Below, piece by piece: positions 27,935-36,096 of a stretch of DNA of 64,000 nucleotides. This DNA comes from an uncultured Pelagibacteraceae bacterium (GTDB lineage: Bacteria > Pseudomonadota > Alphaproteobacteria > Pelagibacterales > Pelagibacteraceae). The DNA lies in contig CACMMN010000004.1 of the NCBI GenBank assembly GCA_902614905.1, positions 32,627 to 96,626 on the forward strand, in the 5' to 3' direction. The notes beneath the pieces are model-generated. The model worked only from the letters and a program-made list of their open reading frames with translations, was not told the DNA's origin and did not search any database. Position numbers and translations under genes: made by a program. Numbering within the stretch: the first letter of the stretch is position 1; each line of letters begins with the position of its first letter.

Positions 27935-30900
27935 TCACTATAAATTACATACACAGTATTCTATATGTGAAGGTGCTATTAAAATTGAAGATCTAGAAAA
28001 ATTTTGCAAAAATAATAAAATCAACTCAATAGGTATTTCTGATACATCCAACCTTTGTGGTGTTTTGCAATTCTCAGAAACTGTCTCAAAATCAAAAACA
28101 CAACCAATTATTGGATCCCAAATAAATTTTAAACATAAAGATTCAATAGGTTTAATTCCAATAATCGCCAAAAACGACACTGGATACAAAAATATTGTAA
28201 AATTATCATCAAACTCATATTTAAATCATGAAACTTTTAACGAACCATTTTGTAAATTTAGCGACTTATCCCAGCACAAAGAAGGCTTGATAGTCACGCT
28301 CGGAGGATTAAATAGTTTAGCCGGACAATTATTTCAAAAAGATAAATTAAATGAATTGAAGGAAATTTATACTTTTTTAAAAGATCTATTGAATGAGAAT
28401 TTCTACATAGAAATACAAAGACATGGTGATATTAATGAAAAAAATTTGGAGGCCTATAACCTAAAAATATCCAAAGAATTGAATATACCGCTAATAGCCT
28501 CTCACGAAGTTTATTATTTAGATAGAAATATTTATGATGCTCACGATGCTCTAATGTGTATCGGATCAAAAAATTATATTAACGATAAAAATCGCTCAAG
28601 GCTTTCGGATAATCACTACTTTAAGAATAGCGATGAAATGATTAAGTTGTTTTCCGATTTACCAGAAGCATTAGAAAACAATTTTAATTTACATTTCAGA
28701 TGTTGTTATAGACCTTTAAGTTCAAAACCGCTACTTCCGAATATTAGCTCAAAAAAAAATCTTTCTCCTGACGATACTCTTAAAAAGGAGGCAGAAGAGG
28801 GTTTAAAATTTAGACTTAAAATAGATATAGAAAAAAAAAACAATGTTAAAATTAATGAATATGAGAAAAGACTGAAACATGAAATAAATATTATATGTAA
28901 AATGAAGTATGCTAGTTATTTCTTAATAGTTTCAGATTATATAAAATGGGCAAAAAATAATGGTATACCAGTTGGCCCAGGCAGAGGATCAGGCGCAGGC
29001 TCATTAGTTGCGTGGAGTTTATCAATTACTGATGTAGATCCTTTGAAATTTGATTTAATTTTTGAACGATTTCTTAATCCTGACAGAGTTTCCATGCCTG
29101 ATTTTGATATCGATTTTTGTGAAGAAAAAAGAGATTTGGTATTTGAATATTTAAAAAAAAAATATCCAGACTCTGTTGCACATATAATAACATTTGGAAA
29201 ACTTAAGGCACGAATGGTAATAAGAGACGTTGGAAGAGTTATGGGTTTACCTTATGGTTTTGTTGATAGCATTTGTAAAATGATACCTTTTGATCCATCA
29301 AGACCAATGAATTTAAACCAATGTATTAACTCTGAACCTAAGCTTCAAAAATTAATAAATGAAGACAAAAGAGTAGAAAGATTAATAAATTTATCTTTAA
29401 AACTTGAGGGACTAAATAGAAATTTTGCTACTCATGCCGCAGGCGTTGTTATTGCCGATAAAAAACTCTCAGAAACGGTACCACTTTACAAAGACCCATC
29501 CGCAAATCTTTTATTACCATCTACTCAATTTGATATGTACTCTGCTGAAAATGCAGGCCTTATCAAATTTGATTTTTTGGGTTTAAAAACTTTAACAGTT
29601 ATAAATAAGACACAAAATTTAGTTAAGAATAAATTAAATGATTTTGATATAAAAAATATAAAATACGATGACCAAAAAGTTTATCAACTTTTGTCTACAG
29701 GTAATACTGTAGGTTTGTTTCAATTAGAGAGCACTGGAATGCGAGAGGCATTAACTCAAATGAAACCAAATCAGTTAGAAGATATAATTGCATTAGTCGC
29801 TTTATACAGGCCTGGCCCAATGAGTAATATTTCAATATATAACGATTGCAAACATGGAAAGCGAGAACCTGATTATTTACATCCAAAATTAGAAAAAATA
29901 TTAAAACCAACACATGGAGTAATTATTTATCAGGAACAAGTAATGCAAATTGCACAAATTTTATCTGGTTTTTCTCCTGGAGAAGCAGATTTATTAAGAA
30001 GAGCTATGGGAAAAAAAAAAAGAGCAGAACTAGAAAGACAAAAAACTAGATTTGTAGAAGGAGCTTTTAAAAATGGCATAAAAAAAGATATAGCAGCGGG
30101 TATATTCTTAAAGATAGAGCCTTTTGCTGAATATGGTTTTAACAAAAGTCATGCTGCAGCTTATGCAATTATCGCTTATCAAACTGCATATCTTAAAACA
30201 TATTACCCCGAAGAATTTTTTGCTGCATCTATGTCTATGGAATTATCTAATCAAAAAAAACTTAGTGAATTTTGTGAAGAAATAAAAAGGTTAAAAATTA
30301 ATATTATACGTCCTGATATAAACACATGTTTTACTGATTTTTATTCTAAAAATAATAACTTCTATTATGCATTAGGAGCTATAAAAAATGTAGGTTATGA
30401 GTCGATTACGAATATAGTTAAAGAAAGAAATAAAAATGGAAAATTCAAATCAGTCTTAGATTTTTTAAATAGAGTAAACCCTAAGGATATAAATAAATTA
30501 CAATTAGAAGGTCTTACCAAGGCTGGAGCGTTTGATAGTATTACAAATAATAGAAGATCCTTTTATGAGGCAATTCCAAATTTAATTCAAAAATCTAAAA
30601 ACATTTTTGAAAATAAGTCTCAAAACCAAATAGATCTATTTTCTAAGAATGATAATAATGAAAATATTATAGATGAAAAATCTGAGTGGAACTTTCAAAA
30701 CAAGATGTTGAAGGAATTTGAAACAATAGGTTTTTATCTATCTGACCATCCATTAAATCAATATAAAAATATTTTTGATGAATATAATATAACCAAATAC
30801 TCTGATTTTATTGCTGACCAAAATCAATCAGAAAGTATGGTGGCATCAACAATTTTAAAAATTCAAGAAAAAAAAACACAAAAAGGAACATCATATGCAA

Positions 30901-31301
30901 TTATAAAATTTTCAGATTTGGGTAGTGTGTTTGAGCTTTTTGTTTTTTCTGATATCTTTGAATTAAATAGAGAGAATATAAAAGAAGGCAAGTCAGTAAT
31001 AATAACCCTTTTTAAAAATTTTAATGATACTGAACAAAGAATAAGAGTTAATGTAAAAAAAATCATACCTTTAGATGAAATTATTAATAAACCAATCAAT
31101 TACTTAAAAATTAAAATATCAAAACTTGAAGAATTAGAGTTATTGTCAAAAATTTTAATTAATCAAGGAAATGTAGAGGTTGAGTTTGAGATGACAGATA
31201 AAGACAAAATATACAGACTTAAATTAAAAAAAAAACGATTTGTTGATAAAAACCTTTTAAATTCTATTAAAAATCAAGGTATTTTAGCTACAATTTACTA
31301 A
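27909..31301 (+). CDS. dnaE: DNA polymerase III subunit alpha
   Basis: DnaE is the catalytic subunit of the replicative polymerase. The 1130-residue protein begins with the PHP domain (HYKLHTQYSICEGAIKI, residues 10-26). It then has the polymerase palm motifs GPGRGSGAGSLVAW and PDFDIDFCEEKR with the catalytic Asp pair around residues 398-402. The finger region YRPGPMSNI and MGKKKRAELERQ follows, and a tandem helix-hairpin-helix and OB domain (QEKKTQKGTSYAIIKFSDL) completes it near the C-terminus. An A11 tract at 30011-30021 encodes the conserved lysines in frame. It is the last gene of the nuoA run, and its start lies 26 nt inside lolD. Confidence 0.98.
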   Translation: MQETKKVFNHYKLHTQYSICEGAIKIEDLEKFCKNNKINSIGISDTSNLCGVLQFSETVSKSKTQPIIGSQINFKHKDSIGLIPIIAKNDTGYKNIVKLSSNSYLNHETFNEPFCKFSDLSQHKEGLIVTLGGLNSLAGQLFQKDKLNELKEIYTFLKDLLNENFYIEIQRHGDINEKNLEAYNLKISKELNIPLIASHEVYYLDRNIYDAHDALMCIGSKNYINDKNRSRLSDNHYFKNSDEMIKLFSDLPEALENNFNLHFRCCYRPLSSKPLLPNISSKKNLSPDDTLKKEAEEGLKFRLKIDIEKKNNVKINEYEKRLKHEINIICKMKYASYFLIVSDYIKWAKNNGIPVGPGRGSGAGSLVAWSLSITDVDPLKFDLIFERFLNPDRVSMPDFDIDFCEEKRDLVFEYLKKKYPDSVAHIITFGKLKARMVIRDVGRVMGLPYGFVDSICKMIPFDPSRPMNLNQCINSEPKLQKLINEDKRVERLINLSLKLEGLNRNFATHAAGVVIADKKLSETVPLYKDPSANLLLPSTQFDMYSAENAGLIKFDFLGLKTLTVINKTQNLVKNKLNDFDIKNIKYDDQKVYQLLSTGNTVGLFQLESTGMREALTQMKPNQLEDIIALVALYRPGPMSNISIYNDCKHGKREPDYLHPKLEKILKPTHGVIIYQEQVMQIAQILSGFSPGEADLLRRAMGKKKRAELERQKTRFVEGAFKNGIKKDIAAGIFLKIEPFAEYGFNKSHAAAYAIIAYQTAYLKTYYPEEFFAASMSMELSNQKKLSEFCEEIKRLKINIIRPDINTCFTDFYSKNNNFYYALGAIKNVGYESITNIVKERNKNGKFKSVLDFLNRVNPKDINKLQLEGLTKAGAFDSITNNRRSFYEAIPNLIQKSKNIFENKSQNQIDLFSKNDNNENIIDEKSEWNFQNKMLKEFETIGFYLSDHPLNQYKNIFDEYNITKYSDFIADQNQSESMVASTILKIQEKKTQKGTSYAIIKFSDLGSVFELFVFSDIFELNRENIKEGKSVIITLFKNFNDTEQRIRVNVKKIIPLDEIINKPINYLKIKISKLEELELLSKILINQGNVEVEFEMTDKDKIYRLKLKKKRFVDKNLLNSIKNQGILATIY

Positions 31302-31353
31302 TAAATTACTTGCCTTTGATTAATAAAATTAATAAAAAATCGAAAAAAACTCA

Positions 31354-31422
31354 CACAGTTAGTGGTTAAAAACCTCCGGTCCTTAAATGGAAATAACTGT
31401 GGCGGAACAACCGGGAATAAAT
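31354..31422 (+). promoter_or_regulatory. Structured 5' leader of rpsB (probable S2 autoregulatory element)
   Basis: The 121-nt gap between dnaE and rpsB holds a perfect 8-bp inverted repeat, CACAGTTA (31354-31361) with TAACTGTG (31394-31401). It encloses two smaller hairpins: GGTT-AAA-AACC (31364-31374) and TCC-TTAAAT-GGA (31380-31391). A GC-richer stretch GGCGGAACAACCGGGAA then leads to the start codon. Ribosomal protein operons are commonly controlled by the protein binding its own leader, and S2 leaders are known in proteobacteria. Function here is inferred from position and folding only. Confidence 0.5.
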
Positions 31423-32187
31423 ATGAAGATACCAAATTTATCAATAGAACAATTATTAGAAGCAGGAGTTCATTTAGGTCATAAAACTTTAAGATGGAAT
31501 CCAAAAATGAAAAAATATATTTTTGGAAAAAGAGACTCTGTACATATAATTGATCTTACTCAAACACTAGAACTAACTAATAAGGCTTTAGAAAAGATTT
31601 ACGACACAATCTTTAATAATGGAAAAATTCTGTTTATTTCTACAAAAAAACAAGCCTCAGAATCTATAGCTGAGCTTGCTAAGTCCACTGGACAATATTT
31701 TGTTAATTATAGATGGCTTGGTGGAATGTTAACAAACTGGGGCACTATATCAAACTCAATAAAAAAACTTCAAAAAATTGAAATAGATTTAAAAGCAGAA
31801 AATAGAGGATTTACAAAAAAAGAATTACTTAAAATGGGCATACAAAGAGACAAACTTCAAAGATCATTAGGCGGTATATCAGAAATGAAAAAAATACCTG
31901 ACTTAGTTTTCATTATTGATACAAATTACGAGTCTCTAGCAATTAAAGAGTCAATTAAACTTAATATACCTATAATAGCAATTTTGGATACAAATTCAGA
32001 TCCAGACGGAATAGACTTTCCAATTCCTGGTAATGATGACGCTAGAAGATCAATCGATCTTTATTGTAGCTTGATAAAAGAAACAATAAATAATGCTAAA
32101 AAAGAAGTTCCAAAATCAGAGGAGAAAAAATCAGAAGAAAATCCAAAAAAAACTGAAAATTCTCTCATATCAAAAAAATTAAATTAA
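31423..32187 (+). CDS. rpsB: 30S ribosomal protein S2
   Basis: S2 is a late-assembling 30S protein located near the head-body junction. From the ATG at 31423 the 254-residue protein begins [20 protein letters not shown], matching alphaproteobacterial S2. An in-frame ATG 36 nt upstream (31387) lies inside the leader hairpin and would add twelve atypical residues, so it is not chosen. Further signatures are [24 protein letters not shown] and [20 protein letters not shown]. The C-terminal tail is lysine/glutamate-rich. GGGA about 8 nt before the ATG is a weak ribosome-binding site. tsf follows 10 nt later. Confidence 0.97.
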   Translation: MKIPNLSIEQLLEAGVHLGHKTLRWNPKMKKYIFGKRDSVHIIDLTQTLELTNKALEKIYDTIFNNGKILFISTKKQASESIAELAKSTGQYFVNYRWLGGMLTNWGTISNSIKKLQKIEIDLKAENRGFTKKELLKMGIQRDKLQRSLGGISEMKKIPDLVFIIDTNYESLAIKESIKLNIPIIAILDTNSDPDGIDFPIPGNDDARRSIDLYCSLIKETINNAKKEVPKSEEKKSEENPKKTENSLISKKLN

Positions 32188-32197
32188 AATCTCAAAA

Positions 32198-33049
32198 ATG
32201 CCAGATACTGAAAAGATTAAAAAACTAAGATCATTAAGCGGTGCTGGCTTCAAAGATTGTGGTTCAGCCTTAGAAGAATCCGCAGGAGATATTGATAAAG
32301 CTATTGAAATATTAAGAGTGAAAGGTGTAGCAAAAGCTTCAAAAAAAATGACGAGGTCTGCAAATGAAGGTGTTATTGCTATCTGTGAAAGTAATCAAAA
32401 TTCATCAATTTTAGAAATTAATTGCGAAACAGATTTTGTTGCTAAGAATGATGATTTCATTAATTTTGTCAAAGAATTAAGCGACATCAACAATAAAGTA
32501 AAATCTAATAGGGAAGAATTGTTATCTTCAAAAATGGCAAATAATAAATTAGTTAAAGATAACTTATTAGCATTAATATCTAAAATAGGTGAAAAAATTA
32601 CAATTGGTAGATCTAAAACTTTAGACGGTGAAAATTTAAAAATTTTTAAATATCATCACACTGTTGTTAAAGATAATTTATCAAAGTTAGGTGTTCTTGT
32701 TTCAATTGATACAAACGACCAATCTGATAAATTAATGACATTTGGAAAGCAACTTAGTATGCATATTGCAGCATCAAACCCTTTATCCATAGACTCTGAT
32801 GGTATAGATAAAGATATTTTAAAAAAAGAGTCTGAATTAATTTCTGAAGAACTTAAAAATACTGGAAAAACTGATGAAATAATTAAAAAAATTAGCGTTG
32901 GGAAGATGAATAAGTTTAAGGAGGAAAATTCTTTACTTAATCAACAATGGGTTATGGAACCAAAAAAAAAGGTAAAAGATATAATCAAGGAACTAAATAT
33001 AGATAAAATAAAAATAATTGAATTTTTTAGATTAAAAATTGGAGAATAA
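32198..33049 (+). CDS. tsf: Elongation factor Ts
   Basis: EF-Ts recycles EF-Tu by exchanging GDP for GTP. The 283-residue protein opens with the UBA-like domain ([20 protein letters not shown], with [17 protein letters not shown] after it). It has the core motif [15 protein letters not shown] and the [11 protein letters not shown] segment before the C-terminal subdomain. Length and domain order are standard. It ends on the base that starts frr; the pyrH gene usually found between tsf and frr is not present. Confidence 0.97.
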   Translation: MPDTEKIKKLRSLSGAGFKDCGSALEESAGDIDKAIEILRVKGVAKASKKMTRSANEGVIAICESNQNSSILEINCETDFVAKNDDFINFVKELSDINNKVKSNREELLSSKMANNKLVKDNLLALISKIGEKITIGRSKTLDGENLKIFKYHHTVVKDNLSKLGVLVSIDTNDQSDKLMTFGKQLSMHIAASNPLSIDSDGIDKDILKKESELISEELKNTGKTDEIIKKISVGKMNKFKEENSLLNQQWVMEPKKKVKDIIKELNIDKIKIIEFFRLKIGE

Positions 33050-33600
33050 TGTTTAATAGTGAAAACTATAATCAAAAAATGAATAAAACATTAGAAGTTT
33101 TTAATAAAGAATTAGGCTCTTTAAGAACAGGTAGAGCTAATGCAAACATGTTAGATCTTGTTAAAGTTGATGTATACGGTCAAAAAATGCCGATTAATCA
33201 GTTAGGAACTATTACAACACCAGAACCAAGGATGATTAATATTCAAGTTTGGGACTTAAATAATGTAAATTTAATAGACTCGTCTATTAAAAAATCAGAA
33301 CTAGGACTAAATCCACAAATTGACGGTCAATTAATTAGACTACCAATTCCAGATCTAAGTGAGGAAAGAAGAAATGAAATGAAGAAAATTGTAAAGACAA
33401 TGGGTGAAAAATGTAAAGTCTCAATTAGAAATATAAGAAGAGAAGCTAATGACAGTTTAAAAAATTTACTTAAAAAAAAAGAAATTTCAGAGGATGAAGA
33501 AAAAAAAAATGAAAAAGAAATACAAGCTTTAACTGACGGCTATATTAAAAAAGTTGATGAAAAGGTTTCATCAAAAGAAAAAGAAATAATGACTATATGA
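33049..33600 (+). CDS. frr: Ribosome recycling factor
   Basis: RRF splits post-termination ribosomes with EF-G. The 183-residue protein has the family pattern LGSLRTGRANANMLDLVKVD, the domain II region VYGQKMPINQLGTITTPEP, and IRRPLP-like IRLPIPDLSEERRNEMKKI, then the long helix ending in KKVDEKVSSKEKEIM. GGAG a few bases upstream, inside the tsf end, is a visible Shine-Dalgarno. It overlaps tsf by 1 nt and uppS by 4 nt. Confidence 0.98.
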   Translation: MFNSENYNQKMNKTLEVFNKELGSLRTGRANANMLDLVKVDVYGQKMPINQLGTITTPEPRMINIQVWDLNNVNLIDSSIKKSELGLNPQIDGQLIRLPIPDLSEERRNEMKKIVKTMGEKCKVSIRNIRREANDSLKNLLKKKEISEDEEKKNEKEIQALTDGYIKKVDEKVSSKEKEIMTI

Positions 33601-34271
33601 ACCCAATTAAGCATGTTGCTATTATCATGGATGGTAATGGTCGGTGGGGAACAAATAAAGGAAAATCAAGAAATTATGGTCATAAACAAGGTCTTAAAAC
33701 CGTAGAAAAAATTATCAAAGAAAGTGTAAAAAATAAAATTAAATATCTAACATTATATGCTTTTTCTACTGAAAATTGGAAAAGACCTAAAAATGAAATT
33801 AATTACCTTTTTTCCTTACTTGATAATTTTTTGTCTAATAAAATTAGAGAATTACATCAAGAAAAAATTAAATTTCTTGTAATAGGAAAAAAAAGATTTA
33901 ATAAAAAATTAAATAAACTGCTTAATTATTCAGAAAAATTAACATACAAAAATAAAAGGTTACAAATTAATCTAGCTTTAAATTATGGTTCAAAAAGTGA
34001 AATAATCGATGCAATAAATTTTATTAAGAAAAAAAACTTAAAAATTAACGAAAAAAATGTTTCAGAAAACCTTTATACAAAAAATATACCTGATCCAGAT
34101 ATATTAATAAGAACTGGAGATAGAAAAAGACTTAGCAACTTTCTACTTTGGCAATTGGCATATTCTGAAATTTTTTTTGAGAAAAAATTATGGCCTGATT
34201 TTAATGAGAGAGACTATAATAAAATTTTAGAATTATTTAAAAAAACTAAAAGAAATTTTGGAAAAATTTGA
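33597..34271 (+). CDS. uppS: Undecaprenyl diphosphate synthase (cis-prenyltransferase)
   Basis: UppS adds isopentenyl units to farnesyl diphosphate to make the C55 carrier for peptidoglycan and O-antigen. The 224-residue protein has the catalytic motif IIMDGNGRW (Asp12), the YAFSTENWKRP segment, and the C-terminal diphosphate-binding motif RTGDRKRLSNFLLWQLAYSE. A conserved Gly in that last motif is replaced by Asp (RTGD rather than RTGG or RTSG). It is joined to frr by a 4-nt overlap and to cdsA by a shared base. Confidence 0.96.
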   Translation: MNPIKHVAIIMDGNGRWGTNKGKSRNYGHKQGLKTVEKIIKESVKNKIKYLTLYAFSTENWKRPKNEINYLFSLLDNFLSNKIRELHQEKIKFLVIGKKRFNKKLNKLLNYSEKLTYKNKRLQINLALNYGSKSEIIDAINFIKKKNLKINEKNVSENLYTKNIPDPDILIRTGDRKRLSNFLLWQLAYSEIFFEKKLWPDFNERDYNKILELFKKTKRNFGKI

Positions 34272-34927
34272 TGAAAAAAAACTTAAACCAAAGATTATTA
34301 AGTTCATTAATAATAATACCGCTAAGTTTTTTTTTTATAATTAAAGGATCTTATTTATTTAATTTTTTTTTACTCTTCTGTATATCAATATGTTTTTATG
34401 AATGGCATTTTATAAGTAAAAGTAAAATTTACCACTCTTTAGGTTTTTTTTTTCTAATTTTTTCTTTTTATTCAGCATATGAATTAAGGAACAGTTTTGG
34501 TAAAGAAAGTCTAATTATTTTTCTTTTTGTTATTTTAGTTTGTATTTTATCGGATATTGGTGGCTATATATTTGGAAATATATTCAAAGGTCCTAAAATT
34601 ACAAAGATCAGTCCTAATAAAACTTTTTCAGGAATGATTGGAGCTTATTTTTTTTCATTTTTAATTATTTATTTCTTAGAATATACCTATGTTTTGTTTG
34701 ACACATCTTTACAATGGAATTCAGAAATATTTATTTATATAATTTTCGTTTCGACAATAAGTCAAATTGGCGACTTAATCGTCTCATATTTTAAGAGGCT
34801 CTCTAATATTAAAGATACGGGTAAAATTATCCCAGGACATGGTGGAATATTAGATAGAATTGATGGAATGATATTTGCTTTTCCCTTAACATATATAATG
34901 TTTAAATTAGAAATGTTAGTTTATTAA
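34271..34927 (+). CDS. cdsA: Phosphatidate cytidylyltransferase
   Basis: CdsA makes CDP-diacylglycerol, the precursor of bacterial phospholipids. The protein is very hydrophobic, with about six helices. It has the conserved cytoplasmic motifs SDIGGYIFGNIFKGPKI, ISPNKTFSGMIGA and the family signature KDTGKIIPGHGGILDRIDGM near the C-terminus. I use the ATG at 34271 (218 residues), which shares its A with the uppS stop. A TTG codon just upstream is in frame but less likely. The protein is shorter than the E. coli enzyme (about 285), mainly at the N-terminus. Confidence 0.94.
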   Translation: MKKNLNQRLLSSLIIIPLSFFFIIKGSYLFNFFLLFCISICFYEWHFISKSKIYHSLGFFFLIFSFYSAYELRNSFGKESLIIFLFVILVCILSDIGGYIFGNIFKGPKITKISPNKTFSGMIGAYFFSFLIIYFLEYTYVLFDTSLQWNSEIFIYIIFVSTISQIGDLIVSYFKRLSNIKDTGKIIPGHGGILDRIDGMIFAFPLTYIMFKLEMLVY

Positions 34928-36096
34928 TGAAAAAAAAAATTGCAATTTTAGGTTCTACAGGATCCGTAGGAAAACAAACAATTGATATAATAAGGAAAAA
35001 TAAAAAAAATTTTAAAGTTTTACTTCTAACTGCAAATAAAAATCATAAATTACTCTCTAAACAAATAAAAGAATTTAAAGTAAAAAACGTAATTATCTCA
35101 GATGAAAATAGTTATTTAATTTTAAAAAAAAAATTTAAAAAAATTAACATTATTAATGATTTAGATAAAATTGATAAATTAATTCCATCTAAATTGGATT
35201 ATACTATGAGTTCAATATCTGGTTTTAATGGTTTGAAACCCACTCTTAAAATAATTAAAAAAACCAAAATGATAGCTATTGCAAACAAAGAGTCAATTAT
35301 TTGCGGCTGGAGTCTGATAAAAAAACAAATAGATAGGTATAAAACAAAATTTATTCCCGTTGACTCCGAGCATTTTTCCATTTGGTCTGTCATAAAAAAC
35401 TCAAGTCCTAAATCAATTGAGGAAATAATTATAACTGCATCGGGTGGTCCTTTTTTAAAATTAAAAAATAAAAAAATCAAAAAAACTCCTAAGCTGGCAA
35501 CAAATCATCCTAACTGGAAAATGGGTAAAAAAATATCTACAGACTCAGCAACTTTAATGAATAAAGTGTTTGAAGTTATAGAGGCACAAAAAATTTTTGA
35601 TATTAATTTAAATAAATTTAAAATTCTAATTCATCCTAAGTCTTACATCCATGCAATAGTAAAGTTTAAAAATGGCTTAATCAAGTTAGTAGCACACGAT
35701 ACAGATATGAAAATACCAATATTTAATTCAATATATTATGATACTGACAATTATTTTGAGACAAAGCGAATTAATATTAATTTATTAAATGATTTAAAAT
35801 TAAATAAAGTTGATGTTAAAAAATATCCACTTGTAAATATTTTAAAAAATATTCCAAAAAAAAATACATTATTCGAAACCTTATTAGTATCTGTTAACGA
35901 TGAATTAGTTAGTTTATTTTTGCAAAATAAGATTAGTTTTGAAGATATTTCTTTAAAATTAAAGCAAATTATTAATCTTAAGGAGCTCTTAAAATATAGG
36001 CAAAAAAAAGTAAAGAATTTAACACAAATTGAAAAATTAAATGAGTTTGTAAGATTGAAAACGAAATCTTTAAGTGTAATATCCCATCAAAGATGA
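34927..36096 (+). CDS. dxr: 1-deoxy-D-xylulose 5-phosphate reductoisomerase
   Basis: Dxr converts DXP to MEP in the non-mevalonate isoprenoid pathway, using NADPH. The 389-residue protein has the N-terminal Rossmann motif LGSTGSVGKQT (residues 8-18), ANKESIICGW, PVDSEHFSIW and ITASGGPFL (metal and substrate region), then TDSATLMNK-like STDSATLMNKVFEVIEA and IHPKSYIHA. It overlaps cdsA by 1 nt and bamA by 4 nt. The rseP protease gene commonly lying between dxr and bamA is missing. The other MEP-pathway enzyme in the window is IspDF. Confidence 0.97.
   Translation: MKKKIAILGSTGSVGKQTIDIIRKNKKNFKVLLLTANKNHKLLSKQIKEFKVKNVIISDENSYLILKKKFKKINIINDLDKIDKLIPSKLDYTMSSISGFNGLKPTLKIIKKTKMIAIANKESIICGWSLIKKQIDRYKTKFIPVDSEHFSIWSVIKNSSPKSIEEIIITASGGPFLKLKNKKIKKTPKLATNHPNWKMGKKISTDSATLMNKVFEVIEAQKIFDINLNKFKILIHPKSYIHAIVKFKNGLIKLVAHDTDMKIPIFNSIYYDTDNYFETKRININLLNDLKLNKVDVKKYPLVNILKNIPKKNTLFETLLVSVNDELVSLFLQNKISFEDISLKLKQIINLKELLKYRQKKVKNLTQIEKLNEFVRLKTKSLSVISHQR

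Noticed and set aside
31387..31422. Upstream in-frame ATG for rpsB
   Set aside because: It would start inside the leader hairpin and add twelve residues not seen in S2 proteins; the ATG at 31423 gives the normal N-terminus.
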